Part shown: positions 1-7,128 of the stretch, piece by piece | Position numbering within the stretch: position 1 is the first letter of the stretch | Layout of the letters: each line of letters begins with the position of its first letter | Origin: Candidatus Pacearchaeota archaeon UBA92 | Lineage (GTDB): Archaea > Nanobdellota > Nanobdellia > Pacearchaeales > GW2011-AR1 | Reading direction: 5' to 3' | NCBI GenBank assembly: GCA_002497285.1 | Contig: DANJ01000022.1 | Coordinates: 1-21,529, forward strand | Length of the DNA: 21,529 nucleotides | Notes under the pieces: model-generated | Seen by the model: only the letters and a program-made list of their open reading frames with translations | What the model was told of the DNA's origin: nothing | Database searches by the model: none | Made by a program: the position numbers and the translations under genes

Positions 1-38
1 ATTTATTTAACTCCGGACAAAGCCAATAAATGCATAGC

Positions 39-46
39 CTTAAAAG
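39..46 (+). promoter_or_regulatory. TATA box for the gene at 68
   Basis: CTTAAAAG is centred about 26 bp before the ATG at 68, the spacing expected if transcription starts at the start codon itself. No ribosome site precedes the ATG, so a leaderless mRNA is inferred. Confidence 0.5.
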
Positions 47-67
47 CGACCAATCAAATTAATCCCC

Positions 68-388
68 ATGACAGCGCAACAGCCCAGAATTTATGCCAAA
101 GACCGAGAGTTTTTATGGAAAGGTCAAGGGACAAGAACTAGTTATTTTATAGCTCAAGGAGAGCCAGAAAAGGTTGAATCATTTGATACTCTCAATGCGC
201 TTGCAGCCAGATTAGCGAAAATTCCAAAACCTGCAAAAGTTGATTACGCTTCAGAACCAACAGGTAGGGTAGTTAGTCGTGGATTAGCTGGTCTTTGGAT
301 AGACAGTGTAAGGGACTTGAGCGAGAAGGAACAGCATCATGTGAGAATGAGGGCATATGATCCGACTTTCGAATCGGTCAGTTGTTAA
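68..388 (+). CDS. Hypothetical small protein, 106 aa
   Basis: I do not recognise this protein. It is a soluble, mixed-charge 106-residue protein with no signal peptide, no membrane segment and a single cysteine at its last residue (ends SVSC). The start at 68 is supported by a TATA-like box about 26 bp upstream and lack of any Shine-Dalgarno, the same arrangement as at other first genes in this window. It is monocistronic: about 76 bp separate it from the next plus-strand gene, which has its own TATA box. Nothing ties it to the copper and thiol genes further on. It could be a lineage-specific archaeal protein; no function is offered. Confidence 0.6.
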   Translation: MTAQQPRIYAKDREFLWKGQGTRTSYFIAQGEPEKVESFDTLNALAARLAKIPKPAKVDYASEPTGRVVSRGLAGLWIDSVRDLSEKEQHHVRMRAYDPTFESVSC

Positions 389-434
389 AATTAACCCCCA
401 TTATATCTCTAAATAGTAACTACTATATAGTAAC

Positions 435-443
435 ATTTAAATA
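435..443 (+). promoter_or_regulatory. TATA box for the gene at 465
   Basis: ATTTAAATA is centred about 26 bp before the ATG at 465. The stretch between has no ribosome site, so a leaderless transcript is inferred. Confidence 0.6.
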
Positions 444-464
444 CTACAAAAGCATAGGTAAATC

Positions 465-950
465 ATGATAAATCAAAGCAAAAAGAATGATACAAGAGAA
501 TGGAGAAAGTGGAGTGAATCAGGGGCACTTGGAGCAGGAAAAGCCTATGCCTTCTTTGATTGTGATGCCTCAAAAGCAGAGATAGAGCAAGCTTTGCCTG
601 AAATAAGGCAAGACGATAGGACTCCTAGGGGCTTACAAATGAAACTACATGAAGGAATTTCTGAATTACAGCTAGATGGGGCTCTTGCTAAACAGATACA
701 ATATTCTGATGATTATAGGGTAATGTCCGAAGAAAGAATGGGGCAAGGTTATGAGTCAGAAGCAAGACCTCTTGCCAGTTTAAGGTATGCTTTAGTTGCA
801 ACTTGTTCAAAAACCACAAATGAACGCACAGCCAAAGAATTAGGAGACTTGATGAACTATGTTCACCTTAATTTAGATAAAGATCAAGGATTATTTAGAG
901 GGGCGATTGTTTACCTAAACGATAATAGAGAATGGGTTTTAAACGAGTAA
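465..950 (+). CDS. Hypothetical protein, 161 aa
   Basis: This is a soluble 161-residue protein that I cannot assign to a family. It begins with a polar, Lys/Arg-rich stretch (residues 1-15), followed by a segment around AYAFFDCD (28-35) that looks like a buried beta strand, and ends in a strand-like VYLNDNREWVLNE. There is no membrane segment or signal peptide. The start is supported by a TATA box about 26 bp upstream. Its stop codon ends at 950 and the stop codon of the opposite-strand gene begins at 951, so the two genes converge with no intergenic base. That leaves no room for separate terminators. No function is offered. Confidence 0.65.
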   Translation: MINQSKKNDTREWRKWSESGALGAGKAYAFFDCDASKAEIEQALPEIRQDDRTPRGLQMKLHEGISELQLDGALAKQIQYSDDYRVMSEERMGQGYESEARPLASLRYALVATCSKTTNERTAKELGDLMNYVHLNLDKDQGLFRGAIVYLNDNREWVLNE

Positions 951-1220
951 TCAGATATCATCCCTGGAATCACCATCTCCAAGATATACTCTTTCTAATA
1001 ATTCTTTTTGAGCAACAAGTCTTGTTCTTTGAGCTTCCAATTCAACGTGTGAGTAAATATCGCCTGGCTTTCTTTGTGCCATGGGTCTAGAAAGCTCACC
1101 TCGAATTTGTCTAAGTTCTAAATCCACCCTCTGAACTTTCGATCTAACAGAACGCCTTTTATGGGCTTGAGCAATTCCTGAAACATACCTTTGAATAGTT
1201 TGATAAGCAGTCCTAATCAT
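951..1220 (-). CDS. Hypothetical basic helical protein, 89 aa
   Basis: This is a strongly basic, probably all-helical 89-residue protein, rich in Arg, Lys, Gln and Glu with heptad-like spacing from about residue 25 to 80 (VQRVDLELRQIRGEL and VELEAQRTRLVAQKELLERV), consistent with a coiled coil. There is no membrane segment and no cysteine. The ATG at 1220 lies about 26 bp from a TATA-like TTTTTAAAT at 1242-1250, so the start is well placed for a leaderless mRNA. It converges with the preceding plus-strand gene with zero spacing. The basic character could suit nucleic-acid binding, but that is only a guess; the family is not recognised. Confidence 0.6.
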   Translation of the reverse strand: MIRTAYQTIQRYVSGIAQAHKRRSVRSKVQRVDLELRQIRGELSRPMAQRKPGDIYSHVELEAQRTRLVAQKELLERVYLGDGDSRDDI

Positions 1221-1241
1221 AATTTAGAAAATTGACTATGG

Positions 1242-1250
1242 TTTTTAAAT
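1242..1250 (-). promoter_or_regulatory. TATA box for the gene starting at 1220
   Basis: On the minus strand this reads ATTTAAAAA, centred about 26 bp before the ATG at 1220. Confidence 0.5.
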
Positions 1251-1261
1251 TCTTCTAATCC

Positions 1262-1840
1262 CTATCTTGCTGATCCAATCTTGCCTAATCTATTCATAAA
1301 ATATCTATAAATTGGCCAGACAACCGCAAATACTATAATGATAAACAGAGCTATTTTCAATTCATGCGACCTTATTCTTCCTAAAAACAACTCCAGACTA
1401 TATCCGAAGAAATATCCTAAAACTCCAAAACCAACACTCCAGATTAAAGTATAAATAAAATTAAAGAAAAAATATCTTTTTGGAGAAACCCCGCTTATGC
1501 CAATAGCAAAAGGCATAACTGTCCTTGTCCCATAAACGAACCTATAAGAAAACATTACTTTTTTTGTATTTCTTTTTATTTTTACCAATAATTTTCTAAC
1601 TTGAATGTCCCATTTAGGTTTAAGATTTAATATCTTATTTCCATATCTTCTTCCTAAATGAAAAAATAACTGATCCCAAAGCATTGTCGCAATGAATGCA
1701 AAAAAAATTACAAAAAATAAAGATAAATATCTACCATGCGCCAAAAAGCCTCCAACAACAAGCACAGTTTCACCTTCAAAAAAAGTTCCAAAAAATATGA
1801 CCAAGTAACCATAAGTACCTATCAAATATTCTATAGTCAT
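1262..1840 (-). CDS. DedA/VTT-domain membrane protein
   Basis: This is a DedA-family (SNARE-associated/VTT domain, PF09335) integral membrane protein of about 192 residues, close to the usual length. DedA proteins are thought to act as lipid scramblases or flippases and in membrane homeostasis; the substrate here is unknown. Supporting signs are the N-terminal YGYLVIFFGTFFEGETVLVVGG re-entrant-type segment with its acidic Glu, the RFVYGTRTVMPF motif matching the family's R-F/x-G-x-R signature, the G-S/V-P-x-R-F/Y-x-F-x-N pattern, and C-terminal hydrophobic helices ending in basic residues. I take the ATG at 1840 because GGTGA sits five to six bases upstream. However, the TATA box at 1870-1877 would start RNA near 1847, so a GTG at 1849 is a real alternative. 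It is monocistronic, on the same strand as the next gene but with its own promoter. Confidence 0.85.
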   Translation of the reverse strand: MTIEYLIGTYGYLVIFFGTFFEGETVLVVGGFLAHGRYLSLFFVIFFAFIATMLWDQLFFHLGRRYGNKILNLKPKWDIQVRKLLVKIKRNTKKVMFSYRFVYGTRTVMPFAIGISGVSPKRYFFFNFIYTLIWSVGFGVLGYFFGYSLELFLGRIRSHELKIALFIIIVFAVVWPIYRYFMNRLGKIGSAR

Positions 1841-1869
1841 TGCTCTCACCAAAACAATTGAATTAGATG

Positions 1870-1877
1870 ATTTAAAC
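1870..1877 (-). promoter_or_regulatory. TATA box for the DedA-family gene
   Basis: GTTTAAAT on the minus strand, centred about 33 bp before the ATG at 1840 or 24 bp before the GTG at 1849. It lies in the short gap after the coding region that ends at 1879. Confidence 0.5.
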
Positions 1878-1878
1878 C

Positions 1879-3024
1879 TTACTCCATCAATTCCACATTA
1901 AAACTCTTCAATTTTTCGCCAATTTCTTTAATAATCTTTTCCTTTCCAGTAGCCAACTTATCTACTTTTTTTTCTTCTTTAGACATTTTTTCTTTCAGAA
2001 TTTGAACATCACTATCCATTTTATCAATCTTCTCTTCAACTTCAACTTCAGGGTTAACTTCTAACTTATAATCTCTAATCTCTCTCTCCAAATTAAAAAC
2101 ATCTTCCAACTTCTTATTTATTTTATCTTTATTCTCTAAAGTCTGGATTAATTTTTTTAGGATTCCAGATTTGTCTTTCTGAAAACCTTTCTGAAAATTA
2201 GACTTATACATGTTAATAGTTTCCATCTCCTCTTCATTTTCATGCCAAATCCTAGCAAGAATTTTAAAGTCAATCATATCCCTTAAATATCTAATTTCCA
2301 TATTTAATTTAATTATGTGTGCCTCTAACTTTTCCTTTTTTTCCTTCCAAGAAATATATCTGTCACTTTCTTTAATTAGGATAATCTCTTTTTTCAGTTC
2401 TTCTATTTTCTTATTTAACCTCTCAACGTTCTTTTCATCATTCTCTATTCCGTTTATAACAATCGCTATTGTTCTATCACTTTCCCGTACAGTTATCAAC
2501 TTTTCTTTCAAACTTTCCATAACAATAATATTATCTATCAATTTTTTATTCTCTTTCTTCATCTTATCAAATTCCTTAAAAAAATTCCGAATAATTTCCT
2601 GAATATTTGCTAATTCATTACCTATCAGAATAGTCGCCTTTTGATAACTCATTCCTGCCTTCTTTTCAAAAGCCAAAAACGCTTCCCTCATTTTATTCTC
2701 GTCAAATTCATCCTGACCTTCCAAATCTTCAATGAGTTTTTCTAAATAAGACATATAATTATCCAAATTTTCTCTAACAATTAGTTTAATCCTATCCTCT
2801 GCTTTTATTTTTTCCCAGTCTATTTCTTCCACAATTCTCGTTCCATCTCTCAATTTTTTAACTAATTCTGAAACTCGTACATTAATAGACTCATGAAAAA
2901 CTTTCTTTTCATTATCAATCAGCAAAGCCTTGTTCTTATTCCAACTTTCTATTTCATCGTAACCAATTCTTTCAATTTCATTTACCTTTTCCTTTCTTTT
3001 CCTAAAAAAATCAAGAAAACCCAT
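1879..3024 (-). CDS. Long coiled-coil protein, 381 aa
   Basis: This is a soluble, highly charged protein of 381 residues dominated by Lys, Glu, Ile and Leu with heptad periodicity over most of its length. The clearest coiled-coil stretches are about 150-260 and 315-375. It starts with a short amphipathic, aromatic segment, MGFLDFFRKRKEK, that might touch the membrane, reminiscent of FtsY or YtxH-like starts. It has no Walker motifs, so it is not a complete SMC/Rad50 ATPase despite likely database similarity to such proteins through the coil alone. The start has a TATA box about 26 bp upstream, inside the last codons and stop of copA, so it is transcribed separately. The function is unknown; a structural or scaffolding role is only a guess. 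Confidence 0.75.
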   Translation of the reverse strand: MGFLDFFRKRKEKVNEIERIGYDEIESWNKNKALLIDNEKKVFHESINVRVSELVKKLRDGTRIVEEIDWEKIKAEDRIKLIVRENLDNYMSYLEKLIEDLEGQDEFDENKMREAFLAFEKKAGMSYQKATILIGNELANIQEIIRNFFKEFDKMKKENKKLIDNIIVMESLKEKLITVRESDRTIAIVINGIENDEKNVERLNKKIEELKKEIILIKESDRYISWKEKKEKLEAHIIKLNMEIRYLRDMIDFKILARIWHENEEEMETINMYKSNFQKGFQKDKSGILKKLIQTLENKDKINKKLEDVFNLEREIRDYKLEVNPEVEVEEKIDKMDSDVQILKEKMSKEEKKVDKLATGKEKIIKEIGEKLKSFNVELME

Positions 3025-3046
3025 GTAAAATTTAATAGAACTATAG

Positions 3047-3054
3047 TTTTAAAT
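3047..3054 (-). promoter_or_regulatory. TATA box for the coiled-coil gene
   Basis: ATTTAAAA on the minus strand, centred about 26 bp before the ATG at 3024. It overlaps the end of copA, so this promoter sits inside the upstream coding region. Confidence 0.5.
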
Positions 3055-5031
3055 CTTCTTCCTTCTCAATAAATTAGCATTTGTAACAACAGTTATTGAA
3101 GAAGCAGCCATTGCAATTTCTGCAATAACCGGATGTAATAATCCTGCGATGGCTAAAGGAATAGCTACAACATTATAAGCAAAAGCCCAGAACAAATTCT
3201 GTTTTATTTTTCTGAATGTCATCTTAGACAAATTAATTGCTTCAACAACTCCCACTAATGAGCCTTTAACTAAAACTAAATCTCCCGCTTCTATTGCAAT
3301 GTCCGTTCCAGTTCCCATTGCAATCCCGACATTACTCTGTTTCAATGCTGGAGCATCATTTATACCATCTCCAATAAATGCAACAAATCCGGATTTCTGT
3401 AATTCTTCGACTTTCTTTGCTTTATCTTCAGGAAGGACATTAGCAATAACTTCTCTGATTCCAACTTCCTTAGCAATCGCCTTAGCAGTTCTCTCATTAT
3501 CTCCAGTAATCATTACAGTTCTATAGCCTTCTTTATTCAGCTTGCTAATTGCATCAATACTATCTTCCTTAACGGCGTCAGCAACAGCAATAATTCCCAT
3601 AACTTTCTTGTCTTCAGAAACAATCATGGTAGTCTTCCCAGAATTCTCAAACTCTTCAATTATTTTTTTTATTTTATCTGTATTAATTTTTCTCTCATTC
3701 ATCAGAGTCATATTCCCAATTACAATGTCTTTCTTTCCAATTTTCCCTTCGATACCGCGACCTCTCAATATCTGAAATTTGGAAACTTCCTTATATTTTT
3801 TCAAATTTGCTTTGTTAACAATAGCCTTTGCAATTGGGTGCTCGCTATTTTTTTCCAATGAAGCAGCAATTTCAAGTAAATAACTCTCCTTAACAACTGA
3901 ATGTATATCCGTAACCTCTGGTTTTCCTTTAGTTATTGTTCCTGTCTTGTCAAAAACAATAATCTTGACTTGCTTCATTGTCTGAATTGCTTCGCCCTTT
4001 CTAATAAGAATTCCTCTCTTAGCACCCATTCCACTTCCAACCATCAAGGAAATAGGGACTGCAAGTCCAAGAGAACAAGGACATGCAATAACAAGAACTG
4101 CAATTCCAACTCCTATCGCTCTTCCTAATTCCCCTCCAATTATCCACCAATTCAAAAAGGTTAACAGAGCAATTACTAATATTACTGGGACAAATATACT
4201 TGTAATTTTATCAGCCAATTTCTGAATAGGAACTTTAGTTCCCTGCGCTTCTTCAACTAATTCAATTATATGAGCAAGGAATGTGTCTTTTCCTATCTTG
4301 CTTGCCTTTACATATAATATCCCATCCTGATTTATTGTTGCTCCAATAACATTACTTCCTTTTAATTTATCTACAGGCAAACTCTCTCCCGTAACCATGC
4401 TCTCATCCACTGCCGAATCACCGCGAACAACAACTCCATCTGTAGGAATTTTCTCCCCCGGCTTTATTATCATTACATCTCCAACCTTAACTTCAGAAAT
4501 ATCAATCTCTATCTCTTCTTTTCCTCTAAGAATTCTTGCCTTCTTAGCCCCTAACTCAAGTAATTTCTTTATTTCCTGTGATGCTCTGCCTTTAGCTTTA
4601 GTTTCAATATATTTTCCGGTAGTAAATATAGCCATAATCATTGCGGCTACTCCTGAATAATCTGCTACAAATCCAAAATAGCTGAAGAATCCTGTCAAGT
4701 ATGCAATAACTGTTCCAAGAGCAATAAGAGAATCCATATTAAAGTATAATGTGTAAAATCCCCTCAGTCCGCCTTTAATTGTATCAAATCCGAATACAAA
4801 AATTACAGGAAATCCAAGCACAAAAATTATTGGAATCATCCATTTTTCCGGAACAAGGCTCATTCCAAATATTCTTTCAGAAATCATTAATATTGCAATA
4901 GGAATAGTGAATGTCCAGGATAAAATCAATTTTTTCTTCCAGTTCTGCATCTCCATTTCTTCAACGCTCTGTTCCTGCACCTGCGCGTGATGCGCGTGCT
5001 CATCCATTTTCATATCGTGTGAGTGTTTCAT
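3049..5031 (-). CDS. copA: Copper-exporting P1B-type ATPase without N-terminal HMA domain
   Basis: This is a Cu(I)-transporting P-type ATPase that uses ATP hydrolysis to move copper out of the cytoplasm. Landmarks are TGES (214-217, actuator), the membrane metal motif CPCS (317-320), DKTGT with the phosphorylated Asp361, the HP dipeptide (398-399), GDGINDAP (554-561), YN in helix 7 (619-620) and MAASS in helix 8 (641-645). The CPC, YN and MxxSS set is that of the CopA (P1B-1) class. CPC is followed by Ser rather than the common Ala. The N terminus lacks a heavy-metal-associated domain and instead carries a His/Met-rich tail (KHSHDMKMDEHAHH). The missing domain is encoded separately two genes upstream. 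The ATG overlaps the kinase stop by 4 nt (ATGA), so it is the last gene of the arsR operon. A silver or other soft-metal substrate is possible but less likely. Confidence 0.95.
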   Translation of the reverse strand: MKHSHDMKMDEHAHHAQVQEQSVEEMEMQNWKKKLILSWTFTIPIAILMISERIFGMSLVPEKWMIPIIFVLGFPVIFVFGFDTIKGGLRGFYTLYFNMDSLIALGTVIAYLTGFFSYFGFVADYSGVAAMIMAIFTTGKYIETKAKGRASQEIKKLLELGAKKARILRGKEEIEIDISEVKVGDVMIIKPGEKIPTDGVVVRGDSAVDESMVTGESLPVDKLKGSNVIGATINQDGILYVKASKIGKDTFLAHIIELVEEAQGTKVPIQKLADKITSIFVPVILVIALLTFLNWWIIGGELGRAIGVGIAVLVIACPCSLGLAVPISLMVGSGMGAKRGILIRKGEAIQTMKQVKIIVFDKTGTITKGKPEVTDIHSVVKESYLLEIAASLEKNSEHPIAKAIVNKANLKKYKEVSKFQILRGRGIEGKIGKKDIVIGNMTLMNERKINTDKIKKIIEEFENSGKTTMIVSEDKKVMGIIAVADAVKEDSIDAISKLNKEGYRTVMITGDNERTAKAIAKEVGIREVIANVLPEDKAKKVEELQKSGFVAFIGDGINDAPALKQSNVGIAMGTGTDIAIEAGDLVLVKGSLVGVVEAINLSKMTFRKIKQNLFWAFAYNVVAIPLAIAGLLHPVIAEIAMAASSITVVTNANLLRRKKI

Positions 5032-6008
5032 TTTAACAATACTCCTGAAATTTTATCATTATTCTTCCAATACCATTGTGCAGAGTTAGAATATTTTTTT
5101 AATCTGTATAATTTTGCTCTTTCTGGATCATTTTTCAACATCCAGTAAGCATAATTGAAATCTTCGATGTATGCGGCAGTAATTATAGAAGGTAGTAGCC
5201 TTAATTCTTCAACACTAATTCTCCTAAATTTAATATACTCCTTTATAAAATGCCTTGCTTTTGACACATTAAGTCTTCCTCCATCTTTAGCACATCCTAA
5301 TTGCAAAACAATAGATAAATCTTTTATAAGCGGTTCATTCATAGAAACATTTTCAAAATCTACAATTCCAATTAATTTTTTGTCTTGCCATAAAACATTT
5401 TCTGGATTCAAATCCCTATGAATTGGATATTGTTTCAATTTTCCATATTTACTTGAATCTAACTTTTCCAATATAGGTAAAAGTTTCTCAATTTCTTTCA
5501 GGTAAATTATATCTTCTTTATTTTTTTTCTGATTAAATATACTTTTCTTGAAGCCTTCAGTTTCTTTCAAAATTAAATCCTTAACATAAGGCTTGCTCTT
5601 TCCGGCTCCATTCTTCAGACTAATCTTTTCTAATATTCTATGATAATTAGCCATCATCTTTCCCATTTCCTTCAGCTCTTCCTCTCCAAAAGAATTTTTG
5701 ACATGTCCTTCAATAAACCTATAGAGCCAAATATAATTCTCCCCAGATTTTATAATTTCATCACCTTTCTTTGTCTTTAATGCATAGGGTAATTGATAAC
5801 CAAATCCTTCCTTGCTCAAAATGTCAATATATTTTAACTCAAACATTAAATCTTTTAATTTCTTTCCTTTAGGAAGAATTCTTAACACGTAATTTCCACT
5901 TGAGGTTTCAATAATCCAGTTGTGATTTACAACTCCCATTTTAGCCTTTTTTATGTTTTTAATGCTCCCCAGACTCCAGCTGTCTAATATTTTTCTAATG
6001 TCCATCAT
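5028..6008 (-). CDS. APH-fold phosphotransferase (aminoglycoside/homoserine kinase-like)
   Basis: This is a 326-residue kinase of the aminoglycoside phosphotransferase/choline kinase superfamily (APH, PF01636). It shows the catalytic loop HRDLNPENVL (197-206) with Asp199 and Asn204, and the metal-binding DFE at 217-219. An N-terminal lobe has a strand-turn-strand followed by YVLRILPKGK, where the ATP-binding lysine would sit. Such enzymes phosphorylate hydroxyl groups on small molecules (ThrB-like homoserine kinase, choline, sugars, antibiotics); the substrate cannot be read from the sequence. It overlaps the upstream HMA gene and the downstream copA by 4 nt each, so it is translationally coupled between the two halves of a copper pump, an unusual place for a kinase. 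A second in-frame ATG directly follows the first (6005), with GGTGG 4 bp upstream, and could be the true start. Confidence 0.85.
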   Translation of the reverse strand: MMDIRKILDSWSLGSIKNIKKAKMGVVNHNWIIETSSGNYVLRILPKGKKLKDLMFELKYIDILSKEGFGYQLPYALKTKKGDEIIKSGENYIWLYRFIEGHVKNSFGEEELKEMGKMMANYHRILEKISLKNGAGKSKPYVKDLILKETEGFKKSIFNQKKNKEDIIYLKEIEKLLPILEKLDSSKYGKLKQYPIHRDLNPENVLWQDKKLIGIVDFENVSMNEPLIKDLSIVLQLGCAKDGGRLNVSKARHFIKEYIKFRRISVEELRLLPSIITAAYIEDFNYAYWMLKNDPERAKLYRLKKYSNSAQWYWKNNDKISGVLLK

Positions 6009-6217
6009 TCCACCTTCACAACCTTATATCCGACCTTAGCAACAGCTTTCTTCATGTCTTCTTCAGACACGTTGTCTTCGGCCTCAATAAATGCCTTATT
6101 AGTCACAGGGCTGACAGTGCATTCTTTCACTCCTGAAACTCCTTTAAGGCTTCTCGCCACATTTGAAGCGCACGAAGCGCAATGCATTCCGCTTATGCTT
6201 AACTTTATTTTTTTCAT
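6005..6217 (-). CDS. Free heavy-metal-associated (HMA) copper chaperone, CopZ-like
   Basis: This is a 70-residue stand-alone HMA domain with the metal-binding loop GMHCASC (10-16; Cys13 and Cys16), followed by the expected beta-alpha-beta-beta-alpha-beta pattern and ending VGYKVVKVE. It should bind Cu(I) in the cytoplasm and hand it to CopA, whose polypeptide here lacks an HMA domain. There is no signal peptide, which argues against a periplasmic MerP. It overlaps the upstream membrane-protein gene by 4 nt and the downstream kinase by 4 nt, so it is coupled within the arsR-copA operon. A GGAGG-type ribosome site lies just upstream in the end of the preceding gene. Metal identity (Cu versus Hg) is inferred from the neighbouring CopA. 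Confidence 0.92.
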   Translation of the reverse strand: MKKIKLSISGMHCASCASNVARSLKGVSGVKECTVSPVTNKAFIEAEDNVSEEDMKKAVAKVGYKVVKVE

Positions 6218-6681
6218 CTTTTATTTCCTCCTTTTATTTTGCTATTATAAAAGAACTTATCAATTATAAAAATAGTTAATGAAGAGGTTATTGCCAGCTG
6301 GATTAAAGGGGTCAAGCCGATTCCAAATATTAATGGCATAGAAGAGGTATAATACCAAAGTCCAAAATATTTAGCCCTTGCTTCTATAAGAATAGCAAAA
6401 ATCACTCCAGATATTAACAAAAAGATATAGTCTATTTTTTTAGGATAAAGGGTCCAGTTAAATCCCCTTCTAAATAAAGAGATTATTAATAAGATTATGA
6501 AAATATAAAACACATCTCCTAATGTTGCAATTAATATTTTAGGAACAAAGAAATTAAGACTATCCTGAAGAGGTGCTTTGCTCCAGTCATAAAGCAAACT
6601 ATGAGAAACCTCCCAGAGAAGATTAAGAAAGAATGAAATTACTAATATCGGAAAGACCAGAAATGTTTTTTGTTTTATCAT
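6214..6681 (-). CDS. Hypothetical four-helix membrane protein, 155 aa
   Basis: This is an integral membrane protein of 155 residues with about four hydrophobic helices (roughly 6-24, 45-70, 83-102 and 117-143). Its most distinctive segment is LLWEVSHSLLYDW (21-33), containing a Trp-Glu and a His in or next to the membrane. There are no cysteines. I do not recognise a named family. Its place in the operon, coupled by 4-nt overlaps to a Cys-rich zinc-finger-like protein upstream and the HMA chaperone downstream, suggests a role connected with metal handling, for example as a partner of the ATPase, but this is inference only. The ATG at 6681 is the only well-placed start, because the upstream stop TGA overlaps it. 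Confidence 0.8.
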   Translation of the reverse strand: MIKQKTFLVFPILVISFFLNLLWEVSHSLLYDWSKAPLQDSLNFFVPKILIATLGDVFYIFIILLIISLFRRGFNWTLYPKKIDYIFLLISGVIFAILIEARAKYFGLWYYTSSMPLIFGIGLTPLIQLAITSSLTIFIIDKFFYNSKIKGGNKR

Positions 6682-6842
6682 TTTATATCCTTAATAGCAT
6701 TTTTAGTTATCTCAATATTGCACGTCTTATGCTTCTTGCACCATTCCTCGCATTTTTCAGCATAATTTCTATCCGAATAAAATAATTTGCAGTCTTCACA
6801 CTGATAAAACTTATTCTTCTTTAAGATAATTTCTTTTACCAC
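6678..6842 (-). CDS. Small Cys/His-rich zinc-finger-like protein, 54 aa
   Basis: This short gene is easily missed. It starts at a GTG at 6842, preceded by AAGGAGG about 10 bp upstream, and its TGA stop overlaps the next gene's ATG by 4 nt. The 54 residues contain QCEDC (14-18) and CEEWCKKHKTC (31-41), giving CxxC-x12-CxxxCxxHxxC with Cys15, Cys18, Cys31, Cys35, His38 and Cys41. This pattern is suited to binding one or two zinc ions, or possibly Cu(I). It is soluble, with no signal peptide. Its tight coupling in the arsR-copA operon, one base after the stop of the Met-rich membrane peptide gene, argues that it is translated. It could serve as a metal sensor, adaptor or small chaperone; the function is unknown. 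Confidence 0.8.
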   Translation of the reverse strand: MVKEIILKKNKFYQCEDCKLFYSDRNYAEKCEEWCKKHKTCNIEITKNAIKDIK

Positions 6843-6843
6843 G

Positions 6844-7128
6844 TTATCTTTTCCTCCTTGTATTTCTCTGATTAGGATTCTGCAATTGCCTGATTAGCCA
6901 CATTATCCCTAAGACAAGAGCGATTATTACTAATGCCCATATCAGCATCATGAATATCCCCATGTATCCATATCCTCCACAATATGCTCCCATCATGCCA
7001 TAATCCCTATAGCTTCCCATCATGCCATAATCCCTATAGCTTCCCATCATCCCAAAGCCGAAGCTTCCGAATAGCAAAACTACAAGAACTACAACTACTG
7101 CAATTATCCAGTTTTCATTATTTTTCAT
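6844..7128 (-). CDS. Small Met-rich membrane protein with GMMGSYRDY repeats
   Basis: This 94-residue protein has a TM helix at about 7-24, a Gly/Met/Tyr-rich linker containing two copies of a nine-residue unit GMMGSYRDY plus a third partial copy (about 26-50), a single Cys in YCGGYGYMG, a second TM helix (about 57-79) and a basic tail RNTRRKR. The layout resembles the short SHOCT-type membrane proteins found beside copper genes, although no clear SHOCT domain follows. Extracytoplasmic methionine pairs are typical of Cu(I)/Ag(I) binding sites, so a copper-binding role is plausible but inferred. The start overlaps the arsR stop by 4 nt, with GGAGGT five bases upstream. The repeat is perfect at DNA level (see the repeat entry). 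Confidence 0.85.
   Translation of the reverse strand: MKNNENWIIAVVVVLVVLLFGSFGFGMMGSYRDYGMMGSYRDYGMMGAYCGGYGYMGIFMMLIWALVIIALVLGIMWLIRQLQNPNQRNTRRKR
6991..7050 (-). repeat. 27-bp tandem repeat, about 2.2 copies, inside a coding region
   Basis: A 27-bp unit beginning CATCATGCCATAATCC at 6991 is repeated exactly at 7018, followed by a partial third copy (CATCAT at 7045-7050). The period of nine codons keeps the frame and encodes the GMMGSYRDY units. Exact DNA identity suggests recent slippage or duplication. Confidence 0.9.

Noticed and set aside
2210..2602. Plus-strand open frame rich in Ser, Phe, Leu, Ile
   Set aside because: It is antisense to the coiled-coil gene; its hydrophobic look is the mirror of Lys/Glu codons, and no promoter or ribosome site precedes it.
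1879..3024. SMC/Rad50-type ATPase
   Set aside because: Only coiled coil is present; no Walker A, Walker B or signature motif occurs.
6005..6217. MerP-type mercury protein
   Set aside because: It has no signal peptide, and the operon contains a CopA with copper-class motifs and no mercuric reductase.
6991..7050. CRISPR-like repeat
   Set aside because: The units are directly tandem without spacers and encode protein repeats in frame.
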